A stretch of 64,000 nucleotides of DNA, from positions 186,001 to 250,000 of the forward strand of contig NZ_JACJRQ010000001.1 of NCBI RefSeq assembly GCF_014697355.1, written 5' to 3'. Source of the stretch: Nostoc calcicola FACHB-3891. Its GTDB lineage: Bacteria; Cyanobacteriota; Cyanobacteriia; Cyanobacteriales; Nostocaceae. Below the pieces are notes generated by a model that was given only the letters and a program-made list of their open reading frames with translations, was not told the origin of the DNA and searched no databases. Both the position numbers and the translations under genes were made by a program. This document shows positions 1 through 8,887 of this stretch, one piece after another (within the stretch, counting starts at the first letter, position 1; every line of letters starts with the position of its first letter).

Positions 1-1
1 A

Positions 2-943
2 GTAAAATTTTCTACTCACATACCCCCATCTTGGCAATGCGCCCATATCATCCCAGGTGGTTACTCCAATAATTGGGTTAATTCCCTAGCCTTCAGTAAT
101 GATGGTCAAATACTGGCTAGTGGTGGTGGTAATGGCGTTATCAAACTGTGGTCAGTGGCAACAGGGAGAGAAATTCGCACTCTCAGTGATCATTCCAACT
201 GGGTTAATTCCTTAGACTTCAGTAGTGACGGGCAAATACTGGCTAGTTGTAGTAGAGACAGGACTATCAAACTGTGGTCAGTGACAACAGGGAGAGAAAT
301 TCACACTTTCACTAGTCATTCCGATGAGGTTACTTTTGTAGCCTTCAGCAGTGATGGGCGAATTCTGGCTAGTGTTAGTGGGAACAAAAATATCGAACTG
401 TGGGAAGTCAAACTGTGGGAAGTTGCAACAGGTAGTGAAATTCGTACCCTAGCTAGAGGTTCTGACCCTGTTTATTCCATTGCCTTTAGTAGTGATGGGC
501 AAATGCTAGCTATTGGAGGAAAGAGCGTTATCAAACTGTGGTCACTTGCAACAGGTAGTGAAATTTACAGGCTGGCTGATGAGCCTTACGGAGACTTTAA
601 ATCTGTCGTTTTCATTCATAATGGGGCAGGTCTGGCTAGTGCTGGAGACATGACTATCAAACTGTGGGAAGTCACAACAGGCAGAGAAATTCGCACTCTC
701 TTTGTTCCTTTTTTGGAGTGGGTTACTTGCATAGCCTTCAGTAGTGATGGGCAAATACTGGCTAGGGGTAGTAGAGACAAAACCATCAAACTGTGGGAAG
801 TCGCAACAGGGACAGAAATTTGCACCTTCAATCTTTTCGACTCAGTTTTTTCCGTTGCCTTTAGCTCCGATGGAGGTTGGCTGGCTGCTGGTGATGGTAG
901 CGGAAATATCAAAATTTGGCGATCGCAGCTAGTTGTAGAATAA
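2..943 (+). CDS. WD40 repeat protein, 5' end outside window (probable kinase-WD40 protein)
   Basis: The frame is open from the window edge, so the N-terminus is missing. Seven WD40 blades are readable, each with a D-G-Q/R-x-L-A core and a closing IKLW/IELW/IKIW motif, so a whole seven-bladed propeller lies in the window. The stretch before the first blade (SWQCAHIIPGG) resembles the linker before the propeller in the complete kinase-WD40 protein at 5881 (NWQCIQTLKGH). I infer this is the C-terminal half of a similar Ser/Thr kinase. Blade 3 contains a short internal duplication (WEVKLWEV). The propeller should be a protein-interaction platform in the cytoplasm. Internal GTG or ATG codons are not likely true starts. 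Confidence 0.85.
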   Translation, partial: VKFSTHIPPSWQCAHIIPGGYSNNWVNSLAFSNDGQILASGGGNGVIKLWSVATGREIRTLSDHSNWVNSLDFSSDGQILASCSRDRTIKLWSVTTGREIHTFTSHSDEVTFVAFSSDGRILASVSGNKNIELWEVKLWEVATGSEIRTLARGSDPVYSIAFSSDGQMLAIGGKSVIKLWSLATGSEIYRLADEPYGDFKSVVFIHNGAGLASAGDMTIKLWEVTTGREIRTLFVPFLEWVTCIAFSSDGQILARGSRDKTIKLWEVATGTEICTFNLFDSVFSVAFSSDGGWLAAGDGSGNIKIWRSQLVVE

Positions 944-986
944 CAGCGTCACAATAATATTAGAACTAGCACGCGATCAAAACAAC

Positions 987-1208
987 ATGAAAGCATACGA
1001 ATTTCCAGCGAATGTCACTACCGAAGGCAAAATAGAATTACCAGATGCGATTTTGCAACAGTTAGTAAATAAACAGCAGGTAAAAGTAATTATTCTTGTC
1101 AATGAACCCACAGAAGAAGAACAAGAAGAAGCAGCTTGGCATCGTCTTGCATCTGAGCAATTATTAAAAGGTTACAGCGAAGATGATGCTATCTACGACA
1201 CGATTTAA
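987..1208 (+). CDS. Antitoxin of a PemK/MazF-type toxin-antitoxin pair
   Basis: A 73-residue acidic protein. The N-terminus (AYEFPANVTTEGKIELPD) looks like the beta-rich AbrB/SpoVT-like strand region of many cyanobacterial antitoxins. The C-terminus is rich in Glu (EPTEEEQEEAAW), as expected for a toxin-neutralising tail. It ends 3 bp before a PemK-like toxin gene, so the two are co-transcribed. By family knowledge the antitoxin should bind its own promoter and be degraded by proteases under stress. The family assignment rests on context and overall shape more than on a clear motif. Confidence 0.7.
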   Translation: MKAYEFPANVTTEGKIELPDAILQQLVNKQQVKVIILVNEPTEEEQEEAAWHRLASEQLLKGYSEDDAIYDTI

Positions 1209-1211
1209 GCA

Positions 1212-1544
1212 ATGCAAAATTATCAATCTGGCTCAGTTCTTTTACTCAAATTGCCTTTTTCTGATGCAGTAACATTCAAACTGCGTCCGGTATTATTGCT
1301 TTTAGATACAGGAGATGATGATGTTATTGTGGCGCGGATTACCAGTCAAATAACTCAAACTGCTTTTGATGTTGAAATTATCGAATGGCAACAAGCAGGT
1401 TTAATGCGTCCGTCGGTAGTGAGATTGCATAAGATAAACACAGTAGAAAAGCGTCTATTAGAACGTCAATTAGGAACTTTACAACCAAATGATTGGACAA
1501 AAGTGCGTCAGCACATCCATCAAATATGGTCTTCCATTGAATAA
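1212..1544 (+). CDS. PemK/MazF family mRNA interferase toxin
   Basis: A 110-residue protein with the family pattern: an early beta strand (GSVLLLKLPFSD), the Arg-Pro motif (FKLRPVLLLLD), the central VARITSQ strand, then 'GLMRPSVVRLHKI' and a C-terminal helix. These match PemK/MazF-like endoribonucleases, which cleave mRNA when free of antitoxin. It sits 3 bp after the antitoxin gene. Its stop codon overlaps an ATG (1544) that opens a very short frame. A second, different PemK module lies at 33064-33598. Confidence 0.8.
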   Translation: MQNYQSGSVLLLKLPFSDAVTFKLRPVLLLLDTGDDDVIVARITSQITQTAFDVEIIEWQQAGLMRPSVVRLHKINTVEKRLLERQLGTLQPNDWTKVRQHIHQIWSSIE

Positions 1545-1677
1545 TGAAAATTACCTACAACCCAAGATACAACATAGCTTATATCATGTAATGGATGAAA
1601 ATCAGCAAGCGATCGCGGTACAAATTCCTATAGCTGACTTTGACAAAAATAAATCAGTGATACCTTTTTTACTATGA
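1544..1677 (+). pseudogene. Remnant of a small antitoxin-like gene before Uma2
   Basis: The frame from ATG 1544 reads MKITYNPRYNIAYIM then stops, resembling the start of DUF2283-type small proteins. In another frame, ATG 1591 opens a 28-codon stretch (MDENQQAIAVQIPIADFDK...) that looks like the strand-turn-helix of Phd/YefM-like antitoxins. Its TGA overlaps the ATG of the Uma2 gene (ATGA). I read this as one or two decayed small genes; the second piece could still be translated and coupled to uma2. Confidence 0.35.
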
Positions 1678-2477
1678 CTTCTTCTCCCCACTATATCCCT
1701 CAATCTGATCCCCCCCTTCCTCCTTGGGAAACTCTACCAACGATGTATGATTTACCTAGTGACAACCCAGAGGAACCAGGTTTGCCAGACGATTTTCATT
1801 TTTTACAGCCTTTACTTTTATACTTAACTTTTCAGCCCATTAACTGGAATCCGGAACTAGTTTACAGTGCTGCTGACCTTAATCTCTACTATGATTTACA
1901 ACATCCTTTGTGGTACAAGCGCCCAGATTGGTTTGGTGTAGTAAGTGTAGGAAAATTATACAAAGGGCAAGACTTACGGTTAAGTTATGTAACTTGGCAA
2001 GAACCAGCAAATCCCTTCGTAGTTGTTGAGTTATTATCACCAGGTACGGAAGACGAAGATTTAGGCACAAGAAGAGAAAGTGCAGCAGATAAACCTCCTA
2101 GCAAATGGGAAGTTTATGAACGAATTTTGCGGATTCCCTACTATGTTGTGTTTAGTCGCTACACTAACGAACTCCAGGCATTTCAGTTAGTCGGTGGCCA
2201 CTATGAACCGATGAATTTAACTCAAGGACGCTTATTAATGCCAGAGATAGATTTAAGTTTAGGCTTATGGCAGGGTTCATTTCGAGATATTGAAAGGTTG
2301 TGGTTGAGGTGGTTCACCTTGACGGGAGAATTAATTCCCGCACCCACAGAGGAAGCAGCTGCTGCAACGGAACGAGCTATGATTGCTGAACAAAAAGCTG
2401 CTCAAGCTCAACGAAAAGCAGAACAACTAGCAGAACGTTTACGTCAGTTAGGCGTAAATCCTGACGATTTAGATTAA
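1674..2477 (+). CDS. Uma2 family endonuclease (DUF820)
   Basis: 267 residues. The PD-(D/E)XK-like core of Uma2 proteins is visible: 'YSAADLNLYYD', then 'RPDWFGVVSV', 'PFVVVELLSPGTEDED' with the acidic/Glu catalytic pair, and 'KWEVYERILRIPYYVVF'. The C-terminus is a short Ala/Glu/Gln coiled coil ending in RLRQLGVNPDDLD, a common cyanobacterial Uma2 tail. These genes are multicopy in cyanobacteria; their biological role is not established. The start ATG overlaps the stop of the preceding short frame. Confidence 0.85.
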   Translation: MTSSPHYIPQSDPPLPPWETLPTMYDLPSDNPEEPGLPDDFHFLQPLLLYLTFQPINWNPELVYSAADLNLYYDLQHPLWYKRPDWFGVVSVGKLYKGQDLRLSYVTWQEPANPFVVVELLSPGTEDEDLGTRRESAADKPPSKWEVYERILRIPYYVVFSRYTNELQAFQLVGGHYEPMNLTQGRLLMPEIDLSLGLWQGSFRDIERLWLRWFTLTGELIPAPTEEAAAATERAMIAEQKAAQAQRKAEQLAERLRQLGVNPDDLD

Positions 2478-3130
2478 TTGTTGTAACTTCAGATATGTTT
2501 TATTTATTTTTTATTAATTTATGTTAATAATAATTATGTTTTGCAATGCATGGAAGAAACAATGAATACAAGTAAAAATGATCCATGTAGGTAGCATAAT
2601 TTTCTGTTTTAAAAGAATAATCTACATCCTGAAAGCTTCTATAACTGATGTAGCAGCATGGAGTTGCAGAAAGATTAATTTTTGAGAGCGATCGCATTTT
2701 CAGTACTTGAAATACATATAATATTTACTTTGATAAGTCTATAGCAACTTCAGTTTTGCGAAAAAACTATGTTGTCATGCTATATGCTAGGTGTTCCCAA
2801 CCTTAGTACCAATTGGGTTACTAACGCTAAAATAAGGTTAAAGAGTCAATCTACAAAGCGATGCCCAAAGCACTCGCAGATATTACCGCAGACACGGGCT
2901 ATATTCTGGCTGCTAAAATACTTAATATATAAGTAGTACTAAGAACTACTCAACTAAAAATTGCTAATTTAGTCACACAATACCATCTAAAGATTGTAGA
3001 AAAGTGTATTTCCTAGTTTTGACAGTAGTGCTAACCTCTATTTTATAGATGATATAAGCCTTTATCTGCTAGAGTTTCTGACTTTGAGCAAACTAAATAA
3101 TCTATGAATAATAAGATCGCTAGGAGTGCG
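2478..3130. other. Intergenic region, AT-rich
   Basis: About 650 bp without a convincing gene. A 23-codon frame at 2861-2932 (MPKALADITADTGYILAAK...) looks protein-like in composition and may be a gene remnant, but I cannot assign it. The region also holds a HIP1-type site near 2688 and the promoter region of the kinase gene. Confidence 0.4.
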
Positions 3131-4381
3131 ATGATGATGTCACAGTCCCCTTTGACAAGACCAGAAATAACTGCTGGAACTCTAATCGATAACCGCTATA
3201 TTATCCAAAAACTTTTGGGACAGGGAGGATTGGGACGAACTTATTTAGCGTTTGATACTCGTCGCTTCAATGAAGCTTGTGTTCTCAAAGAATTTGCACC
3301 CATTGGTACAGGAGAAAGTGGACTCGAACAATATCGCAACTTATTTAAAAGAGAAGCAAAAATTCTTCACCAGTTGCAACATTCTCAAATTCCCAAATTT
3401 TTGGCCTGCTTTGAAGGAGATGGTCGGCTGTTTTTAGTACAAGAGTATGTTGATGGAAAAACATATTCTCGGCTGCTAGGAGAACTTCAACGCCAAGGAA
3501 GAAATTTTTCTGAAGAGGAAGTTATCCAGTGGCTAAAAAATCTGCTGCCTGTGTTGGAATATGTCCACCACCATAATATTATCCATCGAGATATTTCTCC
3601 TGACAACATCATGTTACCTGATGGCACGGATTTGCCAGTGCTGATTGATTTTGGTGTCGGTAAACAAATTACTGATATCAACGAAGCCAAAACTTCTAAC
3701 CAAGTAACTTTTGTTGGTAAAATGTCCCTGGTTGGTAAAGTGGGATACGCTCCTCGCGAGCAGATTAGCTTGGGTTTATGTTCTCCCTCCAGCGACCTTT
3801 ATGCTTTGGGGGTAACAGCTATTGTACTGCTCACAGGTAGAGATCCATCCTTATTAATGGATCAGTACTCCTTAGAATGGAACTGGCGTTATTATGCCTA
3901 TGTTACCGATGGTTTCGCTCAAGTACTCGATCGTATGTTAGCAGATAGACCCAACAAGCGATACCAAACAGCCAGAGAAGTAATCGGAGATTTAGAATTT
4001 CTTGAACAACCACAAGTAATAAACTCTCCTGCAATTGCCATTGATTTACCTCCCACGGTATTTAATCCTGAATATCAGGCGATGTCAGCAATTTCCGAGC
4101 CATACAACCAACTTGGAGAGACAATCTTTAGTTCACCTGATTTACCAGTGAATCCACAAAGTGGGCGAATACAACAACAACAACCTTCTCTTAATCCAGC
4201 TTTTGTTAAACATTGTCAGCAAGAGTTAGCTTACCACATCGGACCAATGGCAACTCTAGTTATAGAAGAAATATTGGCTCAAAATCCTTACATTTCACCT
4301 GACCAATTTGTTGAACTGATAGCCGCAGAAATTCCTAACTTTCAAGCAGCTTTTGAATTTAAGAAAAGCTTATTTTCCTAG
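3131..4381 (+). CDS. Serine/threonine protein kinase
   Basis: Hanks-type kinase: Gly-rich loop GQGGLGRTYLA, lysine in 'ACVLKEFAP', catalytic loop HRDISPDN, DFG (LIDFGVGK), activation segment ending GYAPREQ (replacing APE), and 'SSDLYALGVTAIVLLTG'. After the kinase is a linker and a roughly 60-residue helical C-terminal domain (FVKHCQQELAYHIGP...) also seen at the ends of other cyanobacterial kinases. There is no membrane segment, so it should be cytoplasmic. An upstream ATG at 3104 is possible, but GGAG at 3123-3126 favours one of the ATGs at 3131, 3134 or 3137. Downstream, on the opposite strand, is a heme-sensor protein. HRDIS in place of HRDLK (Ser where Lys is usual) is a common cyanobacterial variant. 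Confidence 0.88.
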   Translation: MMMSQSPLTRPEITAGTLIDNRYIIQKLLGQGGLGRTYLAFDTRRFNEACVLKEFAPIGTGESGLEQYRNLFKREAKILHQLQHSQIPKFLACFEGDGRLFLVQEYVDGKTYSRLLGELQRQGRNFSEEEVIQWLKNLLPVLEYVHHHNIIHRDISPDNIMLPDGTDLPVLIDFGVGKQITDINEAKTSNQVTFVGKMSLVGKVGYAPREQISLGLCSPSSDLYALGVTAIVLLTGRDPSLLMDQYSLEWNWRYYAYVTDGFAQVLDRMLADRPNKRYQTAREVIGDLEFLEQPQVINSPAIAIDLPPTVFNPEYQAMSAISEPYNQLGETIFSSPDLPVNPQSGRIQQQQPSLNPAFVKHCQQELAYHIGPMATLVIEEILAQNPYISPDQFVELIAAEIPNFQAAFEFKKSLFS

Positions 4382-4671
4382 TTATTTAGACAACCACTAA
4401 TTTAGCGATGATTTTTAATTTATTGTTTAGAATAATTCAGGATTTATAAGTAATTTAGTATAGTTACTGCTCTTTGACAGCAAAATTCAGAATTCAGCGG
4501 CTAATCTTTAACTATTCTGGCTCCTGAATTCTGACTTGTGACATTTTTTATCGTAACATCAAGAGTTTAAAACCCCAATCAAAACACGTAGTATCAGTTT
4601 GAGTTGAAGTTGAAATCCCCAACTCCAACTGTCTTTAATTTTGAATTTTGAATTCTGACTTCTGACATTTT

Positions 4672-5580
4672 TTATTCCCCTGTACCTCCCTGAGTGCGTT
4701 TGATTCGTTTCATTGCCATTTCTAAACTTAATTGCATCCGTTTAAAAGCTCTAGCTAAATTACCAATTTCATCATTAGACATCTGCTCAAATTCAACTTC
4801 CATATGTCCCGTACTGACTTCCTCCGCGATGCGAGTCATGCGTTTTAGAGGAATAACAACTTGTCGATTCAAGAAAAAGTTGACTAACAGGATAGTTGCG
4901 ATAAAAATAGTTGATACAATTAAAACGATCAGTAAAGAAGATTGATTAGCTTTGTTGATAACATTGTTCGCTGGTACCGATATAATTTGAGCGCCAACAA
5001 TTTCATTCAGCTTCCACCCAAATCCATTAGCTGCACCATAAAGAGTAATCATGCTTTGAGGTGCGGCCTCAGGTACGCTATGACACTTCAAGCAGCTTTC
5101 TTCAGAAACTGGTAAAGGACGAGCAACGTAAAAAATATCTCCACCAGGAATTGAGCGAAATCCACTAACTTCTTTCAAGTCTGATTTATTTCTGAACTTT
5201 TCTACAATTTCCGTCTCAAAACCGTCAGCCTTATCTCGAAGATTAGTGGGATTGAGAGTTGCTTCTTTATAAAAGAAGTCACGGTAGTCTGTTGTTTTCC
5301 GCAAAATTTCAAATACCTCCCGTGCTGAGTATCCAGGCACACTTTGCGGCAAAAACTCTGTTGCTAATTTATCAGCTAACTCTGGATTTACTTGAGTACT
5401 GGTGTATTTACGAACAGAACTCATTGTTTGCATTAGCATGAGAGCTGTTGAGCTAATATCTTGTTTGGCATTCTCCCTGAGCAAAGAGGAAAGAGCAAAT
5501 CCGCTCAAGCTCAAACCAAATGTCAAAATTACCAGTAGTAAAATTGTAAATTTTTGTTTCAGATTCAGATTCTTTAGCAT
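4672..5580 (-). CDS. Tll0287-like (DUF3365) heme-binding HAMP sensor protein
   Basis: 302 residues. An N-terminal membrane segment (about 11-32) is followed by a periplasmic DUF3365 domain with a c-type heme motif CLKCH (Cys163, Cys166, His167). A second membrane segment (about 215-236) leads to a HAMP domain (about 237-292). The protein ends there, with no kinase, cyclase or methyl-accepting output domain. By family knowledge DUF3365 domains are redox or gas sensors. Signalling therefore probably passes to a separate partner; the genes on both sides (3131 and 5881) encode Ser/Thr kinases, so one may be that partner (inference). Confidence 0.85.
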   Translation of the reverse strand: MLKNLNLKQKFTILLLVILTFGLSLSGFALSSLLRENAKQDISSTALMLMQTMSSVRKYTSTQVNPELADKLATEFLPQSVPGYSAREVFEILRKTTDYRDFFYKEATLNPTNLRDKADGFETEIVEKFRNKSDLKEVSGFRSIPGGDIFYVARPLPVSEESCLKCHSVPEAAPQSMITLYGAANGFGWKLNEIVGAQIISVPANNVINKANQSSLLIVLIVSTIFIATILLVNFFLNRQVVIPLKRMTRIAEEVSTGHMEVEFEQMSNDEIGNLARAFKRMQLSLEMAMKRIKRTQGGTGE

Positions 5581-5880
5581 AATTTTAGATTACTTACAAG
5601 TCAAATTATTATGAGCAAATATGGCTAAACTCATCGTTTACTCTAGCATGAGCAATCAAGTTTCATATTTTGGTCTAAAAGCATAGTTGAGCTAAAACTA
5701 TGAGGATATATCCAACTTTATACTATTAATTAATAGTAACTATTCAGGTGAAAAAAATGTTATCTAAGTAACTAACTAAGAGAAAGCTACAACAGCAATT
5801 CAAATGGAATTCCCAAAAATTCGTATTGGCTGTTCTAATACCGTGCCAAAATAAATACCACGAAACGTCAAATATTACTA

Positions 5881-7797
5881 ATGGTGTGGAATCCAGGAAA
5901 GTCTTTATTCGGAGGGCGCTACATTATTGAAAGCCAACTAGGCGAAGGTGGAATTGGCATTACTTATCTTGCCATAAATCAACAAAATCAACTGCGAGTA
6001 ATTAAAACCCTCAAAGAAGAAATCTTGAATCACCCCGCTTGGGTACTCCACCGAAATAAATTACGGCAAGACTTCCGTGATGAAGCAGTTCGGCTGGCTG
6101 TGTGTCACCATCCTCATATAGTAAAGATAGAAAACGTCTTTGATGAAGGAAATTCGCCTTGTATGGTCATGGAGTACATCCAAGGCGAAGATTTAGGACA
6201 ACGCTTGAAGCGGGTAGGTTTGCTATCAGAAACAGAAGCACTGTTGTATATTCGCCAAATTGGCGACGCTTTGACCCTCATTCACTCTAAAGGGCTGTTG
6301 CATCGGGATCTCAAACCGCGTAACATCATGATTCGCATTGAGAAATCAGAAGCCGTGCTGATAGACTTTGGTATTTCCAGAGAATTTATCCCCAATGCAG
6401 TTCAAAGGCATACAGTGTATCGCACACCTGGTTTTGCCCCACCTGAACAGTATGAATTGGAAGCGCCACGAGGAGAATACATTGATATCTACGCCCTAGC
6501 TGCTACTTTGTATAATTCGCTTACAGGAGTTGTACCAACAAGTGCAGACGATCGCCGTCACAATGTTAATTTAGAGCCACCACAATATTTTAATCCCAGG
6601 ATCAGCAACAGAGTAAATCAAGCTATTATGTGCGGCATGGATTTGGAATCAACTTATCGTCCCCAGTCTGTGCAAGAGTGGTTGAATTTACTGGAATACG
6701 ATTCTGGGGAAGATTTAGCAACCATACCATTGTCTTTAGCGAGGAAGCCTAAACAACAATCACCTGGGACTATTGGACAATCATCAGGGCTTGTTGTATT
6801 AGATCGGCAGAACTGGCAATGCATACAGACCCTTAAAGGTCATTCTAGTATGGTTCATGCGATCGCCATTAGCCCAGATGGGCAATTTCTTGCTAGTGGC
6901 AGCAATGACAAAACCATCAAACTTTGGCAACTGAGTACTGGTAAGCTAGTGCGTCAACTGGGTCGTTGGTTTTCTGGTCATTCCAGCATGGTTCATTCCC
7001 TTGCCTTTAGCCCCACTTCTCCAAATTCTTCTTATCAAGGAGAATCTGGCAAAACTGGGGTAATCACAGATATCAACTTGGGAATTTTGGCCAGCGCCAG
7101 TTGGGATAACACAATTAAATTATGGGATGTCAACACAGGCAAAGAAATTCGTACTCTCATCGGTCATACCAACTGGGTAAATTCCGTCGCATTTAGTCCA
7201 GATGGCAAACTGCTCCTTAGTGGCAGTGCTGACTGTACAATTAAACTCTGGCAGGTACATTCTGGTATAGAAATCCAAACTTTAACAGGTCATTCTGACC
7301 CAGTTTCATCAGTCGCCCACTCTCCGAGAACAGCTACAACCACCAACAACCAGGAGAGACAGCTTGTAGCTAGTGGTAGTAATGACTACACCATCAAACT
7401 GTGGCAACTATACACAGGCAAAAACATTTGCACACTTGTTGGACATACCTTCTTTGTCAACTGTATCGCCTTCAGCCACGATGGAGAAATCATCGCCAGT
7501 GGTAGTGGTGACAACACAATTAAACTGTGGCATGTAAACACAGGCAGAGAAATTCGCACCCTCACAGGTCATTCTGATTCAGTTTGGTCAGTCGCTTTTA
7601 GCCGGGATAGACAATTTCTCGCTAGTGGCAGTTGGGACAACACTATTAAAGTGTGGCATTTACACACTGGTACAGAAGTCAGCACACTGACAGGGCATTC
7701 CAGCTATGTTAGATGCGTCGCCTTTAGCCCTGATGGACAAACCCTAGTCAGTGGCGGCGATGACGATACCATCAAAATTTGGCGAAGGGGAAAGTAA
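5881..7797 (+). CDS. Serine/threonine kinase fused to a seven-blade WD40 propeller
   Basis: 638 residues. Kinase at about 9-275: Gly-rich loop GEGGIGITYLA, Lys in 'RVIKTLKEE', HRDLKPRN, DFGIS and FAPPEQYE. WD40 repeats run from about 318 to the end; I count seven blades with GHS/GHT openings and TIKLW/TIKVW/TIKIW ends. Blades 2 and 4 carry inserts of about 26 and 11 residues between strands. No membrane segment is seen. The family is typical of multicellular cyanobacteria. The fragment at the window start is a probable paralog. Promoter region lies in the roughly 300 bp shared with the divergent heme sensor gene. Confidence 0.92.
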   Translation: MVWNPGKSLFGGRYIIESQLGEGGIGITYLAINQQNQLRVIKTLKEEILNHPAWVLHRNKLRQDFRDEAVRLAVCHHPHIVKIENVFDEGNSPCMVMEYIQGEDLGQRLKRVGLLSETEALLYIRQIGDALTLIHSKGLLHRDLKPRNIMIRIEKSEAVLIDFGISREFIPNAVQRHTVYRTPGFAPPEQYELEAPRGEYIDIYALAATLYNSLTGVVPTSADDRRHNVNLEPPQYFNPRISNRVNQAIMCGMDLESTYRPQSVQEWLNLLEYDSGEDLATIPLSLARKPKQQSPGTIGQSSGLVVLDRQNWQCIQTLKGHSSMVHAIAISPDGQFLASGSNDKTIKLWQLSTGKLVRQLGRWFSGHSSMVHSLAFSPTSPNSSYQGESGKTGVITDINLGILASASWDNTIKLWDVNTGKEIRTLIGHTNWVNSVAFSPDGKLLLSGSADCTIKLWQVHSGIEIQTLTGHSDPVSSVAHSPRTATTTNNQERQLVASGSNDYTIKLWQLYTGKNICTLVGHTFFVNCIAFSHDGEIIASGSGDNTIKLWHVNTGREIRTLTGHSDSVWSVAFSRDRQFLASGSWDNTIKVWHLHTGTEVSTLTGHSSYVRCVAFSPDGQTLVSGGDDDTIKIWRRGK

Positions 7798-7880
7798 GGT
7801 AGATGAGGGAGAGAGGCAGGGGAGGCAGGGGGAGATGAGGGAGAAATAACCAATGCCCAATGCCCAATGCCCGTCCTCTT
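7798..7880. repeat. Short tandem repeats, purine-rich then ATGCCCA heptamers
   Basis: A GGGAGA/GGCAGGGG-type purine run is followed by three copies of a 7-bp ATGCCCA unit. The same repeat types recur in many spacers of this window. The heptamers create a false upstream in-frame ATG (7853) for the next gene. Confidence 0.8.
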
Positions 7881-7963
7881 CTAGCCTTCCGATAGAATTG
7901 CGATCGCCCCAAATTTGTGAAAATAATGGCGGCAACCGTTATTTTTCAACAATAAATAATTTT

Positions 7964-8857
7964 ATGGGCTTTGGTATTGGCGATTTATTCTGGATTTTCC
8001 TGCTTCTTACTTCTTTACAACCTCTTTGGCAAAAACGCCAAATAGAATATCGACGCTTGCGTGCTTTACAGGAATTTCAGCAGCAACGCAAAAGTCGGGT
8101 GATTTTGCTCATTCACCGCCAAGAGTCCATTAGCTTACTGGGAATACCCTTATCTCGCTACATTACTATCGAAGACTCAGAACAGATACTGCGAGCAATT
8201 CGTCTCACTCCCCCAGATGTGCCGATTGACTTAATTTTGCACACTCCTGGTGGTTTAGTTCTAGCTACAGAACAAATCGCTAGAGCATTAATTCGCCACC
8301 AAGCAAAAGTCACAGTCTTCGTACCCCACTACGCCATGAGCGGCGGTACAATGCTAGCTCTCGCCTCTGATGAAATTGTTATGGATGCTAACGCTGTTTT
8401 GGGGCCAGTTGATCCCCAACTCGGTAGCTACCCAGCAGCTAGTATCCTCAAAGTAGTTGAAGATAAACCCATCAGTGAGGTTGATGACCAAACCCTGATT
8501 ATGGCTGACCTCGCACGCAAAGCAATACAGCAAGTACAGCGGTTTGTGCGGACTCTGCTCAAAGACAGTATACCCAAACAAAAAGTTCAGCCAGAAAATA
8601 TTGAATTGATTATCGAAGCCTTAACAACTGGGCGCGTCACCCACGACTATCCCATCACTGTTGAGGAAGCAACAGAAATGGGGCTGCCCGTAACCGTCGG
8701 ACTGCCCCATTCTATTTACGACCTCATGGATTTGTACCCACAGCCACAAGGAGGACGACCCACTGTTCAATACATTCCTATGCCTTACAATGACGGTCGT
8801 CCAGTTCTACCTACACCCAAAGGCAGACCTTTAGAAGAACCAAATCAGATGAATTGA
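7964..8857 (+). CDS. SDH-family Clp-fold serine protease, membrane-anchored
   Basis: 297 residues from ATG 7964. The earlier ATG at 7853 lies in a short tandem repeat and gives a low-complexity leader, so I reject it. A hydrophobic N-terminal anchor (IGDLFWIFLLLTSLQPLW) precedes a ClpP/crotonase-like fold of the serine dehydrogenase proteinase family: 'DLILHTPGGLVLATEQIA', the likely nucleophile in 'HYAMSGGTMLALASDEIVMD', and 'LGPVDPQLG'. Such proteins resemble SppA/NfeD-type membrane proteases; the substrate is unknown. Confidence 0.85.
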   Translation: MGFGIGDLFWIFLLLTSLQPLWQKRQIEYRRLRALQEFQQQRKSRVILLIHRQESISLLGIPLSRYITIEDSEQILRAIRLTPPDVPIDLILHTPGGLVLATEQIARALIRHQAKVTVFVPHYAMSGGTMLALASDEIVMDANAVLGPVDPQLGSYPAASILKVVEDKPISEVDDQTLIMADLARKAIQQVQRFVRTLLKDSIPKQKVQPENIELIIEALTTGRVTHDYPITVEEATEMGLPVTVGLPHSIYDLMDLYPQPQGGRPTVQYIPMPYNDGRPVLPTPKGRPLEEPNQMN

Positions 8858-8887
8858 AGGTTTGAGCTAGGAATTTTGTGGTAAGGA

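Noticed and set aside
7853-7963. Longer N-terminus for the Clp-fold protease
   Set aside because: The leader comes from ATGCCCA tandem repeats; the conserved hydrophobic start is at 7964.
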